Source: Marsupella aquatica (Eukaryota > Marchantiophyta). Taken from it: 64,000 bases of DNA. Numbering within the stretch: the first letter of the stretch is position 1; each line of letters opens with the position of its first letter. Of the stretch, positions 1 through 12,087 are shown in pieces. A program made the translations under genes and the position numbers. Below the pieces are notes generated by a model that was not told where the DNA came from, did no database searches, and saw nothing but the letters and a program-made list of their open reading frames with translations. The stretch lies in contig OZ316899.1 of NCBI GenBank assembly GCA_973895155.1, forward strand, positions 10,602,001-10,666,000. The letters are read 5' to 3'.

Positions 1-2994
1 CTCCATCTAGTTCATCTTGGTGTAAGTCTGTTCGAGCATCTCGTCCTTCTCCCTTAGGTCGGCCTTGAAGCTGGCCGTCAGGGACGCAAGCTCCTGCTGC
101 AGCGCCATAATCCCTTGATAGGATTTCCCTAACTCGGCCTCCTTCTGCTCAAGGGCTCCACGGATTTTCTCGAGCTCCCCCTTCAACGCCCATTCCTTTC
201 TTTGGGTCTCCGCCATGGCCTGGCTGTTGGCTGTTATGTGGGCCTCCTCTGTATTCTTCAGCTCTTGCTTCCACTTCTCCCTCTCTTTGATCGTGTCGGC
301 CAACTCTCCCTGCGTCTGAGTCAGTTTATCCTTGATATTCTGATTATCAGCCTGCGCGGTGTCCAACTGCCCCTGCATGATGTTCAGCTCATGCCGTTTA
401 ATCCGCAGTTCATCTTGGGCTTTCTTGGCCGCCCTTAGATCTTCAATCTCGGCTTCCATCCTCCTAAGCCGCCGAATGACCTCGTCCTTCTTGCTTCTCT
501 CTAAAGCCACCGCTTCTTCTAATTGGTGCTTCTCCAACTGCTCCCTATGGAAAAAGGGTCCTACCTCCAACTCCTCTCCAAAGATGCCGAGCGCAAGTTC
601 CCCACACATCTCACCATACTCCATGGCTCTATTCTTAGCGTAGGTGGAGTAAGTAGAAGTGATCGGCATCGCCCATCGCGGCCTCTGCTCCCAAGCCGTC
701 TTGCGGATCTCTTCAATCGTGGCTAGAGGTTTGCTTCCTTTTTTGGCTAGCCGCCTGATGTCCTCCGGCCAATCTCCTCCTGGTAAATCCTTTTCCCTAG
801 CCAGGGCTGCCTCCTCTTCCTGCCTGATTCGCTCCTGAAATTCCTGCACCGTCTGTTTTATGCCGTCGAAGCTCGGGGGAGCAACATCTGGTGGGGGAGA
901 CTCAGGGCTACTCTGCTGGTTGGGGTCCCCTCGCACTACCCTTGGAAGTGTGGGGACAAACCGGCCACAGGTCCTTACTCCTGGAACGTGATGGTCCGAC
1001 CCATAGCCGGAATTATCATGGCTGCAGTCCTCCACTGCCTCCTCTACTTCTGGGACGTCCGGCTTCTCCCTCTCCTCTTCGTCGGTAGGAGCTTCAGGCA
1101 ATTCTGCCTCAGATTCAGAGCTTGAGATTCCCACATACATTCGAACACCTGGCTTGGATTCCGGCCTGATTCTCTCCTTGTCTCCAGCAAAGGGGTTTTC
1201 TCTTGTGAGCCGGTGTAGGCCTACCTCTGTAGTAGTGTCCTGCATTGTTGCCGTTGCCGTTGTTGTTGCCGATGCCGATTTCTTTTCTTTCTCCAGTAGT
1301 TTCAGCAGACTCTGCATGCCTGGTTGCTGCATCGGCAAGTCCTCCTTCCTGGGCCTAAACACCTGCTCGATCGTAGGGCTAACAGGTGGTTGAGGCTTCT
1401 CAGCCAACGGCCTCGGCGTTGGAGCTTCCTCGGGTGCCCTTACCTGCAGGGGAAGTACTGGGGCAAAAGTCTGACCTCTGGCATACCGGCACAACAGCGG
1501 CATGTGATAGCCAAGCCGCGACACGCTCCCCATGCCGATTACCTGCTGCTCCTCCTTTAAGATCTTCTTCAATTGGTTGAGGAGGTACCCGTTGTAGTCC
1601 CGGCTTGGGTCTGGCCTTTCTGCCAAATAGACCTGTGCCTTGCCGATCTCTGCCCTCGGCAAGTTACAATGCATGGTCACCCGCAAGAAGTCGATCATCT
1701 CTCCTATGTGCGGGTTGGTGCAGGTGTTCCGGAAGAAGCCATTCTTCGTTGATGGCCCGGGGAACGACCGGAACTCCTTGTCAGGCAAGGTCTTCCTGGT
1801 ATCAACTTTGGTCTTATTGCCTATCGGCAAGCCAAACACTTCGGCAATTACCTTGGGAGTAAGATAGAAATCCTTCCCATATATCCTCGTGCAATTGGTC
1901 TCGGGTTCCCATGACCCCACGAATTCTAATAGGTCTGACTCCGGTACCTCCGGCTTCAGCCATGGTAATCTTACAAAGGCCTCTAAGCCGGATCCGGCCA
2001 TGAAGCCTTGGTACTTCTTGGTCTGCATGGCCGTAAAGCATGCATCCTCCTCCCGTGCAAAATGTAGTTGCACCTCCACCGGTAGGGTTGCCGCCCAGCC
2101 CTTCCAGGTGTCATCCCTGGTTGGAATGGCCTTGATGGGATCGACCTCCTCCTCTTCGGCTTCTCCCTGCCTCCTGCTCTGCTGCTCGGCTGGCTTCTTT
2201 GGTGCCGCCGACCTCGTTCTTTTTGCCGGGGTGGCTTCATCGTTGACGGCTCCCTTCCTCTTCATCTCTGCTGCCGTGGAGGTTTCTCCTAGCACCGTTG
2301 CCTGGGTCCACCTTTCCGTGCTACCCTTTAATTCCCAGTGTATGTCGTTGCAGTTCTTGATGGCCTCTCGGATGCCGACGATGTTGTCTTTGCAAAAAGA
2401 AGATCGTCGAGTTGATTGGAAGTAGGCGTCCACAGGAACTCATCCTTGATGAGCTCGCCTCCTAAGAAAGCCGTCTTCTGCAGCTCCCACAATCGAGCGA
2501 GCTCCTGCCGTTCTCGAGCTGCCCTTTCTGATTCCTCGTCCTCGTAAGTCTTGATGTACTCAGTTGCCCGTTCGAACAGGCATCCCCAGAAATGTGCCGC
2601 TTGATTGACGTTGCTCATACCCTCCTTAGGTCGATCGTCGGTATCTACTCTCTCCCCGAGTGCTTGCCTAAGCAGCTGACAGTAGTTGGCCTCCCGTAGT
2701 CGTCTGCCTAGTTCGTGCTCGCAAATGAGCCACCATCTCCTGCAAGCGCTCCTTACCCCTCTCTTCTGCCGGTCCTTCTTCCCGTTGATCCTTCCTAGCC
2801 GCCGACGCTTAACGCGCCCTAACCCTAATCAAGTTTTCACCCTCAGCGTCCTTACCTCCGGCCTCGGCCCGGGTTCCATGGTTGCCCCTAATGGTTTATA
2901 TTTTCCTTGTTTTGTCCCTATACTAAGGTGTTCCTAGGGTGCCTTCCTGCTTTACCCACTTAACTGGCCGAGTGATTCCTGTCTAGGCATCACA
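1..2994 (-). mobile_element. Giant LTR copy 1 (N family), left part outside window
   Basis: Nearly identical by eye to 24080-27077, the complete LTR N. It ends at 2994 with the family terminus GGCATCACA, which reads TGTGATGCC on the coding strand. Sequence after 2994 is the interior of another copy of the same LTR, resuming in its coiled-coil coding part, so copy 1 is inserted into copy 2. The other end lies before base 1, so it cannot be said whether this is a solo LTR or one end of a full element. Confidence 0.8.
7..2879 (-). pseudogene. LTR-encoded mobile-domain/coiled-coil protein, copy 1 (broken, partial)
   Basis: This is a copy of the 1210-residue ORF of LTR N. The ATG at 2877-2879 matches the N start. 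Three differences break the frame or change it: a CGA to TGA stop near 2832, a small in-frame insertion near 2847, and a single-base deletion near 2397 where N reads gcaaaacagaag and this copy gcaaaaagaag. Downstream of the deletion the frame is open for 808 codons to base 7. It shows the FW-containing N-terminal region, a lysine/arginine-rich stretch (MKRKG, AKRTRS), the GKDFYLTP/EVFGLP core, a proline-rich linker and a long coiled coil rich in KKDEVIRRLR-type heptads. The C-terminal end lies outside the window. Function unknown; very recent copy. Confidence 0.75.
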
Positions 2995-5738
2995 TGTTGG
3001 TTGCTAAGTGGGCCTCCTCTGCATCCCTTAGCTCTCGCTTCCATTTCTCTCTTTCCTTGACTGCGCCGGCCAACTCTCCTTGGGTCCGAGTCAGTTTATC
3101 TTTGATAATCTGATTGTCAGACTGAGCGGTATCCAACTGCCCCTTCATGATGTTTAGCTCATGCCGCTTAATCCGCAGCTCATCTTGGGCTTTCTTGGCC
3201 ACCTGCAGGACTTCCACCTTGGCTTCCTTCTCCCTAAGTCGTCGGATGACCTCGTCCTTCTTGCTTCTCTCCAAAGCCACCGCTTCTTCTAATCGGTGCT
3301 TTTCCAACATCTCCCTCTGGAAAAAGGGTCCCTGCTCCAACTCCTCCCCAAAGATGCTGAGCGCCAGGTCCCCACACATCTCCCCGTACTCCATGACTCT
3401 ATCCTTAGCATAGGTGGAGTAACTAGAAGTCATCGGTATCAACCACCGCGGCCTCTGCTCCCAAGCGGCCCTGCGGATTTCTTCTATGGTGGCAAGAGGG
3501 TTGCTTCTTTTTTCGGCAAGCTGCCTGATGTCCTCCGACCAATCTCCTCCTGGTAAATCTTTCTCTCTAGCCAAGGCTGCTTTCTCTTCCTCCCTAAGTC
3601 GCTCCTGAAAATCTTGTGCCGTCTGCTTTATGCCGTCAAAGCTCGGGGGAGCAACCTCTGGTGGGGGAAACTCGGGGCTACTCTGCTGGGTGGGGTCCCC
3701 TCAAACTACTCTTGGAAGCGTGGGGATAAATCGGCCACAGGTCCTTACTCCTGGAACATGATGATCCGACCCATAGCCGGAGTTATCATTGTTGTAGTCC
3801 TCCACCGCCTCCTCCACTACTTGGACTCCCGGCTTCTCCCTTTGTTCCCCTGGTCCTGTCGTGAAAACGGCCTTACAGATCACGGGCTCTGGTTCCTCTG
3901 GTTTCCAGGCTGTTGTCTCCCTATGCTCTCCGCGGGAAGGAGCCTTAGGCTGCTCTGCCTCTGATTCGGGGCTTGAGGCTCCCACGTACATTCCCACTCC
4001 CGGCTTGTGTTCCGGCCTAAATCTCTCCTTGGTTCCGGTAAAGGGGTCTTCCCTTCTGAGTTGGCTTAGGCCGACCTCTGGGGCAGCGTCCTGTATTGGT
4101 GCCGTTGCCGTTGCCGGAACCAGTGCTGGTGCCGTTCTCTTTTCTTTCTCCAACAATTTCAGCAGATTTTTCATGCCTGGTTGCTGCATCGGCAAGTCTT
4201 CTTTCCTTGGCCGAAACACCTGCTCGATCGTCAGACTGTCGGGCTGGTTGGGCTTCTCTGGTGCCGGCCCCTGCTCCGGAACCTCCTCCGGTGCCCTTGC
4301 CAATAGGGGAAGTACTGGGGCAAAGATTTGACTTTTGGCATACCGGCACAACAGCGGCATGTGATAGCCAAGCCGGGACACGCTTCCCACGCCGATCACC
4401 TGTTGTTCCTCCTTCAAGATTTTCTTCAGTTGGTTGAGGAGGTACCCGTTGTAATCCTGGCTTGGGTCTGGCCTTTCTGCCAGGTAGATCTGAGCCTTGC
4501 CAATCTCTGCCCTCGGCAAGTTACAATGCATGGTCACCCGCAAGAAATCGATCATCTCTCCGATGTGTGGGTTGGTGCAGGTGTTCCGGAAGAAGCCATT
4601 CTTCGTTGATGGTCCTGGGAATGACTGGAACTCCTTGTCAAGTAAGGTCTTCCTGGTATCAACCTTGGTCTTATTACCCATCGGCAAGCCAAACACCTCA
4701 GCAATCACTCGGGGAGTGAGATAGAAATCCTTCCCATACACCCTCGTGGAATTGGTCTCGGGTTCCCATGATCCCATGAATTCTAATAAGTCTGAGTCCG
4801 GCACCTCCGGCTTCATCCATGGTAATCTTACGAAGGCTTCCAAGCCGGATCCGGCCATGAAGCCCTGGTACTTCTTGGTCTGCATGGCCGTAAAGCATGC
4901 ATCCTCCTCCCGTGCAAAGTGTAATTGCACTTCCTCCGGTAGGGTCACCGTCCAGTCTTTCTAGGTGTCATCATTTGTTGGAATGGCATTGATGGGATTG
5001 ACCTCTTCCTCTTCGGCTTCTCCCTTTGTCCTGCTCTGCTGCTTTGCTGGCTTCCTAGGTGCCGCCGACCTCGTTCTTTTTTGTCGGGGTGGCCTCTTCG
5101 TTGTTGTTTCCTTTCCTCTTCATCTTGGCTGCCGTGGATGTTTCTCCTAGCAAGGTTGCCTTCGTCCACCCCTCCGTGTTACCCTTCAACTCCCAGTGTA
5201 GGTTGTTGCAGCGATTGATGGCTCCCCGGATGCCGATGATTCTGTCTTTGCAAAACAGAAGGTCATCGAGCTGATTAGCAGTAGGAGTCCACAAGAACTC
5301 GGCCTTGATGAGTTCTCCTCCTAAGAAGGCAAACTTCTGTAGCTCCCACAGTCGAGCGAGCTCCTGCCATTCTCGAGCTGCTCTCTCCGATTCTTCGTCC
5401 TTGTAAGTCCTGACGTACTCACCTGCCCGTTTGAACAGGCATCCCCAAAAATATGCCGCCTGATTGACGTTGCTCATACCCTCCTTGAGTCGATCGTTGG
5501 TATCTGTTCCCACCCCGAGTGCTTGCCTAAGCAGCTAACAGCATTTGGCCTCCCGTAGTCGTCTGCCCAGTTCGTTCTTGCAAATGAGCCACTATTCCTC
5601 GCGAGCGGTCCTTACCCCTCTCCTCCTCTGGTCTTCCCTCCCGTTGGTCACCCCTAGCCGCCGACGCTTAGCGCGCCCTAACCCTAATTGTGTTCTCTCC
5701 CCCAACGTCTTTACTTCCGGCCTCGGCCCGGGTTCCAT
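2995..5738 (-). pseudogene. LTR-encoded mobile-domain/coiled-coil protein, copy 2 (broken)
   Basis: Fragments in shifting frames cover the whole family protein. They are an N-terminal FW domain (5055-5513), a basic linker (about 4945-5169), the mobile-domain-like core and proline-rich region (3701-4948, 415 codons open), then a coiled coil (2990-3574). The core keeps the same blocks as N: HFAREEDACFTAMQTKKY, GKDFYLTP, GFFRNTCTNPHIGEM. Frameshifts near 5080 and 4960 and a stop near 3701 separate the pieces. Extra residues near 3850-3920, absent from N, mark it as a different subfamily member. Confidence 0.7.
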
Positions 5739-5854
5739 AGTCACCCTTAATTGTTTATATTTTCCTTGTTTTTGTTCCTATACTAAGGTGTTTCCAGGGT
5801 ACACTCCTGCTTTACCATGTAAACCGGCCTAGTGATTCCTGGCTAGGCATCACA
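2995..5854 (-). mobile_element. Giant LTR copy 2 (N family), interrupted by copy 1
   Basis: The right terminus is GGCATCACA at 5846-5854. The following bases (CACGG...) belong to the gag of element G, so this LTR is inserted in that gag. The left side is cut at 2995 by copy 1; the remainder must lie left of the window. The sequence is visibly more diverged from N than copy 1 is, so it is older. Confidence 0.75.
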
Positions 5855-7559
5855 CACGGTAACAATCAGCATCAACATCTTCTTCGGAACAAGTGGACAG
5901 GGCGTCTGCTTCATTGTCAGAAGGTGCAAATTCTCCTCGTGCTTTTTCACGCCATCCTAAGTCAATATGATTCACCTGGGCTCCTCCCGGCATAGTTCCT
6001 GCTGGTAATACCTTTGGTGTGGCTTTGACAGGTACAGCAGCCATCCCGGCTAACCAAATAGGGCATTGGGTAAGTATATGCCCTTCTCCTTTGCAACCCA
6101 TACAAATCTTGACTAGCTGACCATCCACCTGCTTCCTTGCATTGGTGCACTCCCGGGAGAAGTGACCTGGTTGACCGCAGTTGTAGCATGCTGCAAAACT
6201 CTGAACATTTGGTTATGGAGGTGTAGTTGGATTTTGAATGATGCGGGGATACATCTCCCCTGCATTGGTTCTCAACGCTCCCCACAAGGAAGTGGGTCGG
6301 TTAGCCAAATCTTGGGCTCCGGCCTCACTAATGCCGAACACACTATCCGCGGCATCTCCAAGTATGTACTCCACCTCAAACTCCCCTATTGTTCCATTGG
6401 TTATCAATCGAACATGCTTTGTACAGAAATCCTTATGATGTCCGGTGGTATAACAGTGAGCGCACCATACTGAGGTGTCATCGGCTGCCTCCTTCTCCAC
6501 CGGCTTTGCGTTGGCTAATAATGCCTTCAGCTGCTCTGTGATAGTTGTTAACTGATCCGGAGATGCTTTCTTGGGATCCAACTTGGTTTTCACCTTTTCT
6601 GCAACCCTCTCTTTCTTTGTGATTTTCTTTTTCTTGCTCCTGTCACCATCCTCCGAGCTGGAAGATGTTTCACTCTTACTGGTATCACTCTCAGAGCTAC
6701 TACTCTCCTCCTTGGCTTTCTTGGATCACTTCTTCTTGGCCTTTTTCTTGCCGGATTCCTCCTCTAAAGATGAATCCTCAGACTTATAGTGCTTTTTCCG
6801 GCTTGTGACATCAGCATTGATGTATAACTGAATATCACAAATCACCTCTGCTAAAGACTCCAGATTCCCCTTCCTAATTGCGAAACTCATCTTCTGAGGT
6901 AGAGCATTAACCAACCACTGCAACTGCATCTCGTCTGATGCATTGGTCTTGGTTCGTCGCACCAATTTGTGGAATCGCTGCAAGAATTTTTGGAAAGACT
7001 TGTTCTCCTTGAATTGAAGCCGTCCTAGCTTCAACATTGCCAATTCAGACGTCCCAATGGGACGGAATTCCTTGACAAATAGCTGCTTGAAGGTGACCCA
7101 TTCATTCTGCTCCCCTGGTTCCAAATTGGAATACCATGGTCGAGCCTCACCCTTAAACAACCCAGGTAGGATCTGCATCTTAATAGCGGACTCTCCATTA
7201 GCAGTTGCAGTCCCATCAAACTCCTCTAGCCAGTCATCCGGATCCTCCTCATGTTTACCATGGAATGCTTTGTAAAGGATTCGTGATCTCTGACTGAGCC
7301 GTGGTGCTGCTCGCCCACCAAATTGTGGATCCGGCTCACCCATCTCTTGCACTGGTGAACTGGGTTGGGTACTGGGCGCATTACTACTCAACAGATCCCC
7401 TTCCACGGTTTCCAGTTCCACTCCAAAAGTACTTCGTGAACCGCCGTTGTCGATTGCAGTCTTCACCCTCTTTGACTCTTTCCACCTCGCAATTTGTTGC
7501 AACCGTGCTTCTTCCCTTAGTGTTGCTCGCTCTTCTCGTGGTGTGAATTCATTCATCAC
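5855..7559 (-). pseudogene. Ty3/gypsy Gag of element G (capsid plus three CCHC knuckles)
   Basis: Gag packages the element's RNA in virus-like particles. The first part (6726-7559) is a retrotransposon capsid with the typical blocks DDWLEEFD, GEARPWYSNL and FVKEFRPIG. A lysine/serine-rich linker follows. Three CCHC knuckles are readable: CAHCYTTGHHKDFC (about 6470), CYNCGQPGHFSREC (about 6190) and CMGCKGEGHILTQC (about 6095). Frame breaks are a TGA after a run of Lys codons near 6725 and a TAA near 6212, both explicable as C to T changes. The acidic tail is cut at 5855 by LTR copy 2. The capsid resembles that of element E (44290-44655), so G and E are related lineages. Confidence 0.8.
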
Positions 7560-7599
7560 CTAACTCTGCGCAACAAACAATTCACAAGTAAGAATGCCC

Positions 7600-7615
7600 C
7601 CTCCATCTAGCGCCA
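7600..7615 (-). other. Primer-binding site of element G
   Basis: On the minus strand the LTR ends ...GTGCCACA. After four T residues comes TGGCGCTAGATGGAGG, starting with the TGG that pairs with a tRNA 3' CCA. The tRNA species was not identified. Its position directly between LTR end and gag supports the LTR boundary at 7620. Confidence 0.65.
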
Positions 7616-7619
7616 AAAA

Positions 7620-9569
7620 TGTGGCACGTTTCCCAAGATCTCTAACCCCAAGAACTACCCTCAACCGATCATAAACCACTTGTTTATGTCCGTCCTCTTG
7701 CCTTATGGCAGCTATTCGGCTTGGAAACATGATACTCTCCTTTGATCCACACTTACCGGACCGATTCTTTCACTGGGCTTGTGAATTGTGCACAACTGAG
7801 ACACCTAATTCCTCTTTAACTTCTTCAGGTATATTTGTATTCTGCCCCCGGAATGTACCTCTACGGCTTAATTTCTTAAGCCGGCTGAAGGTCTTTTTCA
7901 GACTGACTCAACCCACACTTCACCGACTAACACTCTCAATCCTCACTTTTCTCTCAGAGTTTGATTGGGCAGTTTCCAATCAAGACAATGCAATTGTATT
8001 TTGCTCAACAGTTCACCCTATCTGACTTAAATCGATCAAGCAACAAATATCATAACACTCAATTTCTTGGATGGCAAGAATCTGCGAACTATGCAACGAG
8101 GCCAACTCAATTCAAACAATTGCTCAGAAATCCAAGGGAACTGGTGGTTTACTGATACCCTGCGGTCTAGATTTAGCCGAGAGCTTCCTGTGCTCACAAC
8201 AATACAGATTAACACTAAAGCCTTGACTAAGAAAAAGCCCCCGAAGCCACGCTGCCCAGGTTTTTATCCTTGCAGCGCGTCTAGGGAAAAACAACGGAAA
8301 TCCTAACCACCACACACGGCCTTCCACCGCGATAATCCTACCAAAAAACTATCACCTAAAAACTTGAATAGCCCGGAACCCTGTGTGAACCAAGCATCTA
8401 CTACTACCTAAGCCGACAGGGCGCTACTTGCCCTGTCCCATCCTTCAACGGCCGCGCCCTTCTGGCCCAAGCCTTTCTCCTGCCGCCACGTCCTCCTTCC
8501 AACCGATGACTGGCCCTCCTTAATTGTCAGATGGCCGGGGGTAAGTCCGAATCTTCCGACTCTGCACCTTCTCTTGCCATCGGCCCTGGCCAACAGATCC
8601 TCATCCGATATGTCTACCATTCTCCAGGACAACCTGACAAAGCCCTCCAACCCAATGTCATTCATATATCCTGCATATTTATTATCTTGAACGGCACTGA
8701 AGACCTCATTCTCATCTCTTGCGAACTGTAATTGTAAATCGACAGGTAACCTGTTCGCCCACCCTGTCATGTTTTTATCTTCTACAGTCCGATCTCTAAT
8801 TGGCCAGGATTCCATCTTGATTGGTCTCTCCGACCTAGTTTGCTTTGCTGGAGTTGTAGATGCCGAAACTCCCTTGCGCTTCATCTCCTCAGTGCCTGAA
8901 TACTCCCCAAGAATAGCTGCCTTTGTCCACTTTGCAGTGTGACCCTTCAATTCCCAAAGTGGTTGCCCGACGTTCTTGATTGCCTCCCTGATCCCCACGA
9001 CCTTATTCTCCCAAATTAGCAATCATCAAGCTCCGCACTGGTGGGTGTCCACGAGAACTTTTCCAACACCTCCTCCGTATCTACGAATGCCGATTTTTGA
9101 ATTCCCCACAATCGCGCAAGCTCTGCTCGTTCTCTGGCTGCGCGCTCCGGCTCAACGTCTTCATACGTAGGTATCAGCTGCCTTGCTTCTTCAAGCAAAC
9201 AGCCCCAAAACTTCCCTGCTTGATTCACCGTGTTCATTCCACCAAATGCCAAGAACTTGCGCAGTTTCCCAAACCACCTCCCCCGATCGATCGGCAGCTG
9301 ATTCCACCTCCCTAGGTTGATCGAACAAGCAATTGCACTAGTGTATAGAGTGTCGGTCCCCTCCCTACGAAGCCGCCTCCTAATGGCTTACCTGATCAAG
9401 CTCTGATTAGGTCACAACCCTAATCCCACTTAATCGCGACTGTTGGATCAGATCCCATCACAATTTCCCCTGAACATATTGCAATCGGCCTCGATCCTTA
9501 TACCTAATCTTTATTTAGCCATTATTTTAGGCTTAACTAAGTACTTTGTGATCCTGGCACGACATCACA
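7620..9569 (-). repeat. 5' LTR of element G (1.95 kb, carries a truncated ORF)
   Basis: The ends form a short inverted repeat: TGTGGCACG at 7620 and the complement of TGTGATGTCG at 9569. About 7700-8400 is clearly related to 22450-23080 of LTR N, sharing a ccgctgcccagg block and an agccgagagcttcc block. On the minus strand a TATA-like GGATAAAAACC lies near 8265. The ORF 8408-9252 lies upstream of that TATA, so within U3. Compared with N, most of the core and the whole coiled coil are missing, so this is an internally deleted LTR. Confidence 0.7.
8408..9252 (-). pseudogene. LTR-encoded protein, internally deleted copy in LTR of G
   Basis: Two overlapping frames (9016-9252 and 8408-9022) meet at a frame break near 9020. 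The N-terminal FW region starts at the same internal Met as in the N protein. It is followed by KVVGIREAIK, WELKGHTAKWTKAA, the basic MKRKG linker and the LQLQFARDENEVFSA block of the core. After the DEDLLA block the sequence leaves the family and ends by 8408. The coiled coil is absent. It lies on the same strand as gag, upstream of the LTR's TATA-like box. Function unknown. Confidence 0.65.
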
Positions 9570-12087
9570 TTGCACGCCTCCTCCCGCTCCTTCTGCGCTT
9601 CCTCCAACTCTCTCTGGGCTTCCTCAAGCTTCTTTTTTAAGGTAGCCCTCTCTTCCTGGGTTGCTCTTAGCTCCTTGTTGAGCTCTGTTACAACCTCAAA
9701 CTCCATTTTATTCATCTTGGTATAAGTCTGGTCGAGCTGGTTGTCTTTCTCATGGAGGTCGGCCTTGAAGCTGGCCGTCATGGATGCAAGCTCCTGTCGT
9801 AGCACAATGATCGCCTAATAGGATTTTCCTAACTCGGCCTCCTTCTGCTCAAGGGCTCTACGGATATCCTCAAGCTCCCCCTTCAACGCCCTCTCCCTTC
9901 TTTGGGTCTCTGCCATGGCCCGGTTGTTGGCTGCTATGTGGGCCTCCTCTGCGTCTCTCAACTCTCGCTTCCACTTCTCCTTCTCCTTGATTGCATCGGC
10001 CAACTCTCCTTGGGTCCGAGTTAGTTTATCCTTGATAATCTGATTATCAGACTGCGCAGTATCCAATTGCCCCTGCATGATGTTTAGCTCATGCCGCTTA
10101 ATCCGTAGCTCATCTTGGGCTTTCTTGGCCGCCTTCAGGTCTTCTACCTTGGCTTCTCTTGCCCTAAGCCGACGGATGACCTCGTCCTTCTTGCTTCTTT
10201 CCAAAGCCACCGCTTCTTCCAATCGGCGTTTCTCCAACATCTCCCTCTAGAAAAAGGGTCCCTGCTCCAACTCCTCCCCAAAGATGCTGAGCGCAAGTTC
10301 CCCACACATCTCCCCGTACTCCATGGCTCTTTCTTTAGCATAGGCGGAGTGAGTAGAAGTCATCGGCATCACCCATTGCGGCCTTTGTTCCCAAGCCGCC
10401 TTGCGGATTTCTTCTATCGTGGCTGGAGGGCTGCTTTGTTTTTCTGCAAGCCGCTTGATGTGCTCTGGCCATTCTCCCCCTAGTAAATCTTTCTTTCCTT
10501 CTCCAGCAATTTCAGCAGATTCTGCATGCTTGGTTGCTGCATCGGCAAGTCCTCCTTCCTCGGCCTAAACACCTGCTCGATTGTAGGACTGTCGGGCTGG
10601 GTCGGTTTCTCTGTTGCCGGCCTCAGTTCCGGAACCTCATCTGGTGCACTTGCGTGCAAGGGAAGTACCGGGGTGAATATCTGACTTCGGGCATACCGGC
10701 ACAACAGTGGCATATGATAGCCAAGCCGGGACATGCTTCCCTTGCCGATCACCTGCTGTTCCTCCTTCAAGATTTTCTTCAATTGGGTGAGGAGGTATCC
10801 GTTGTAGTCCCGGTTGGGGTCTGGCCTCTCCGCCAGGTAAACCTGTGCCTTGCCGATCTTTGGCCTCGGCAAGTTGCAGTGCATGGTTACCTGCAAGAAA
10901 TTGATTATCTCTCCTATGTGCGGGTTGGTGCAGGTGGTCCGAAAAAAACCATTCTTCGTTGATGGCCTTGGGAACGATTGGAACTCCTTGTCTAGCAAGG
11001 TCTTCCGGGTATCTACTTTGGTCTTATTGCCCGTCGGCAAGCCAAACACTTCGGCAATCACTCGGGGAGTGAGATAGAATTCTTTCCCATACACCCTTGT
11101 GGAATTGGTCTCAGGCTCCCAAGATGCCACGAATTCTAATAAGTCTGAATCCGGCACCTCTGGCTTCAGCCATGGTAACTTTACAAAGGCTTCCAAGCCG
11201 GATCCGGCCATGAAGCCCTGGTACTTCCGAGTCTGCATAGCCGTAAAGCATGCATCCTCTTCGCGTGCAAAGTGTAATTGCACTTCCTCAAGGAGGGTCA
11301 CCGCCCAGCCTTTCGAGGTGTCATCCCTTGTTGGAACAACATTAGTGGGGTCGACCTCCTCTTCGTTGGCTTCTTCTTGCCTCTTGCTCCCTTGCTTGGC
11401 TGGCTTCCTTGGTGCCGCCGACCTCGTTCTCTTCGCAGGGGTGGTCTCTTCATTGATGTTCCCTTTCCTCTTCATAGTGGCTACCGTGGATGTTTCTCCT
11501 AGCACGGTTGCCTTTGTCCACCCCTCCGTGCTACCCTTCAACTCCCAGTGTATGTCGTTGCAGTGGTTGATGGCCTCCTGGATGCCGACTATTCTGTTCT
11601 CACAAAACAGAAGATCGTCGAGTTTGTTGGCAGTAGGCGTCCACAAGAATTCAGCCGTAATGAGTTCTCCTCCTAAGAAGGCACACTTCTATAGCTCCCA
11701 CAGTCGAGCGAGCTCCCACCGTTCCCGAGCGGCTCTCTCCGATTCTTCGTCCTCGTAGGTCCCAATGTACTCAGTTGCCTATTCTAACAGGCATCCCCAA
11801 AAATGAGCGCTTGATTGACGTTGCTTATACCCTTCTTGCGTTGATTGTCGGTATCTGCTTCCACCCCGAGTGCTTGCCTGAGCAGCGGACAGTAGTTGGC
11901 CTCCCGTAGTCGTCTACTTAGTTCGCGCTTGCAAATGAGCCGACATTCCTTGCGATCAATCCTTACCCCTCCCTGGCTGGTCTTCCTTCCCATTAGTTAC
12001 CTATAGCCGTCGGCACTTAGTGCGCCCTAACCCTAATCGTGTTCCCTCCCCCGACGGTTTTACTCCCGGTCTCGGCTCGGGTTCCAT
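9570..12087 (-). pseudogene. LTR-encoded mobile-domain/coiled-coil protein, copy 4 (broken)
   Basis: The pieces match the N protein in order: N-terminal region (11784-12087, damaged), FW region with stops near 11690, basic linker and mobile-domain-like core in a 388-codon open frame (10480-11646), and coiled coil (9815-10240 and 9570-9805). The core keeps GKEFYLTP, EVFGLP and NPHIGEII. The deletion near 10495 fuses the end of the core directly to the start of the coiled-coil region. A TAG near 9815 and the insertion of G at 9570 break the tail. Confidence 0.7.

Larger units (their letters stand above)
5855..9569 (-). mobile_element. Ty3/gypsy element G: 5' LTR, PBS and gag; rest outside window
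   Basis: Reading the minus strand from 9569: an LTR (9569-7620), a primer-binding site starting TGG at 7615, a gag capsid ORF from 7559, then zinc knuckles down to 5855 where LTR copy 2 interrupts. No protease or reverse transcriptase of G is in the window. The right end is inside the coiled-coil coding region of LTR copy 4; the adjacent bases TTGCA (9570-9574) are the candidate target duplication, whose partner is not visible. Confidence 0.75.

Noticed and set aside
202-2425. Many plus-strand ORFs opposite the giant-LTR proteins (also at 23598-26501, 3147-4964 and 10115-11758)
   Set aside because: They are shadows of the minus-strand coding sequence, recur at the same offset in each copy, and show no domain of their own.
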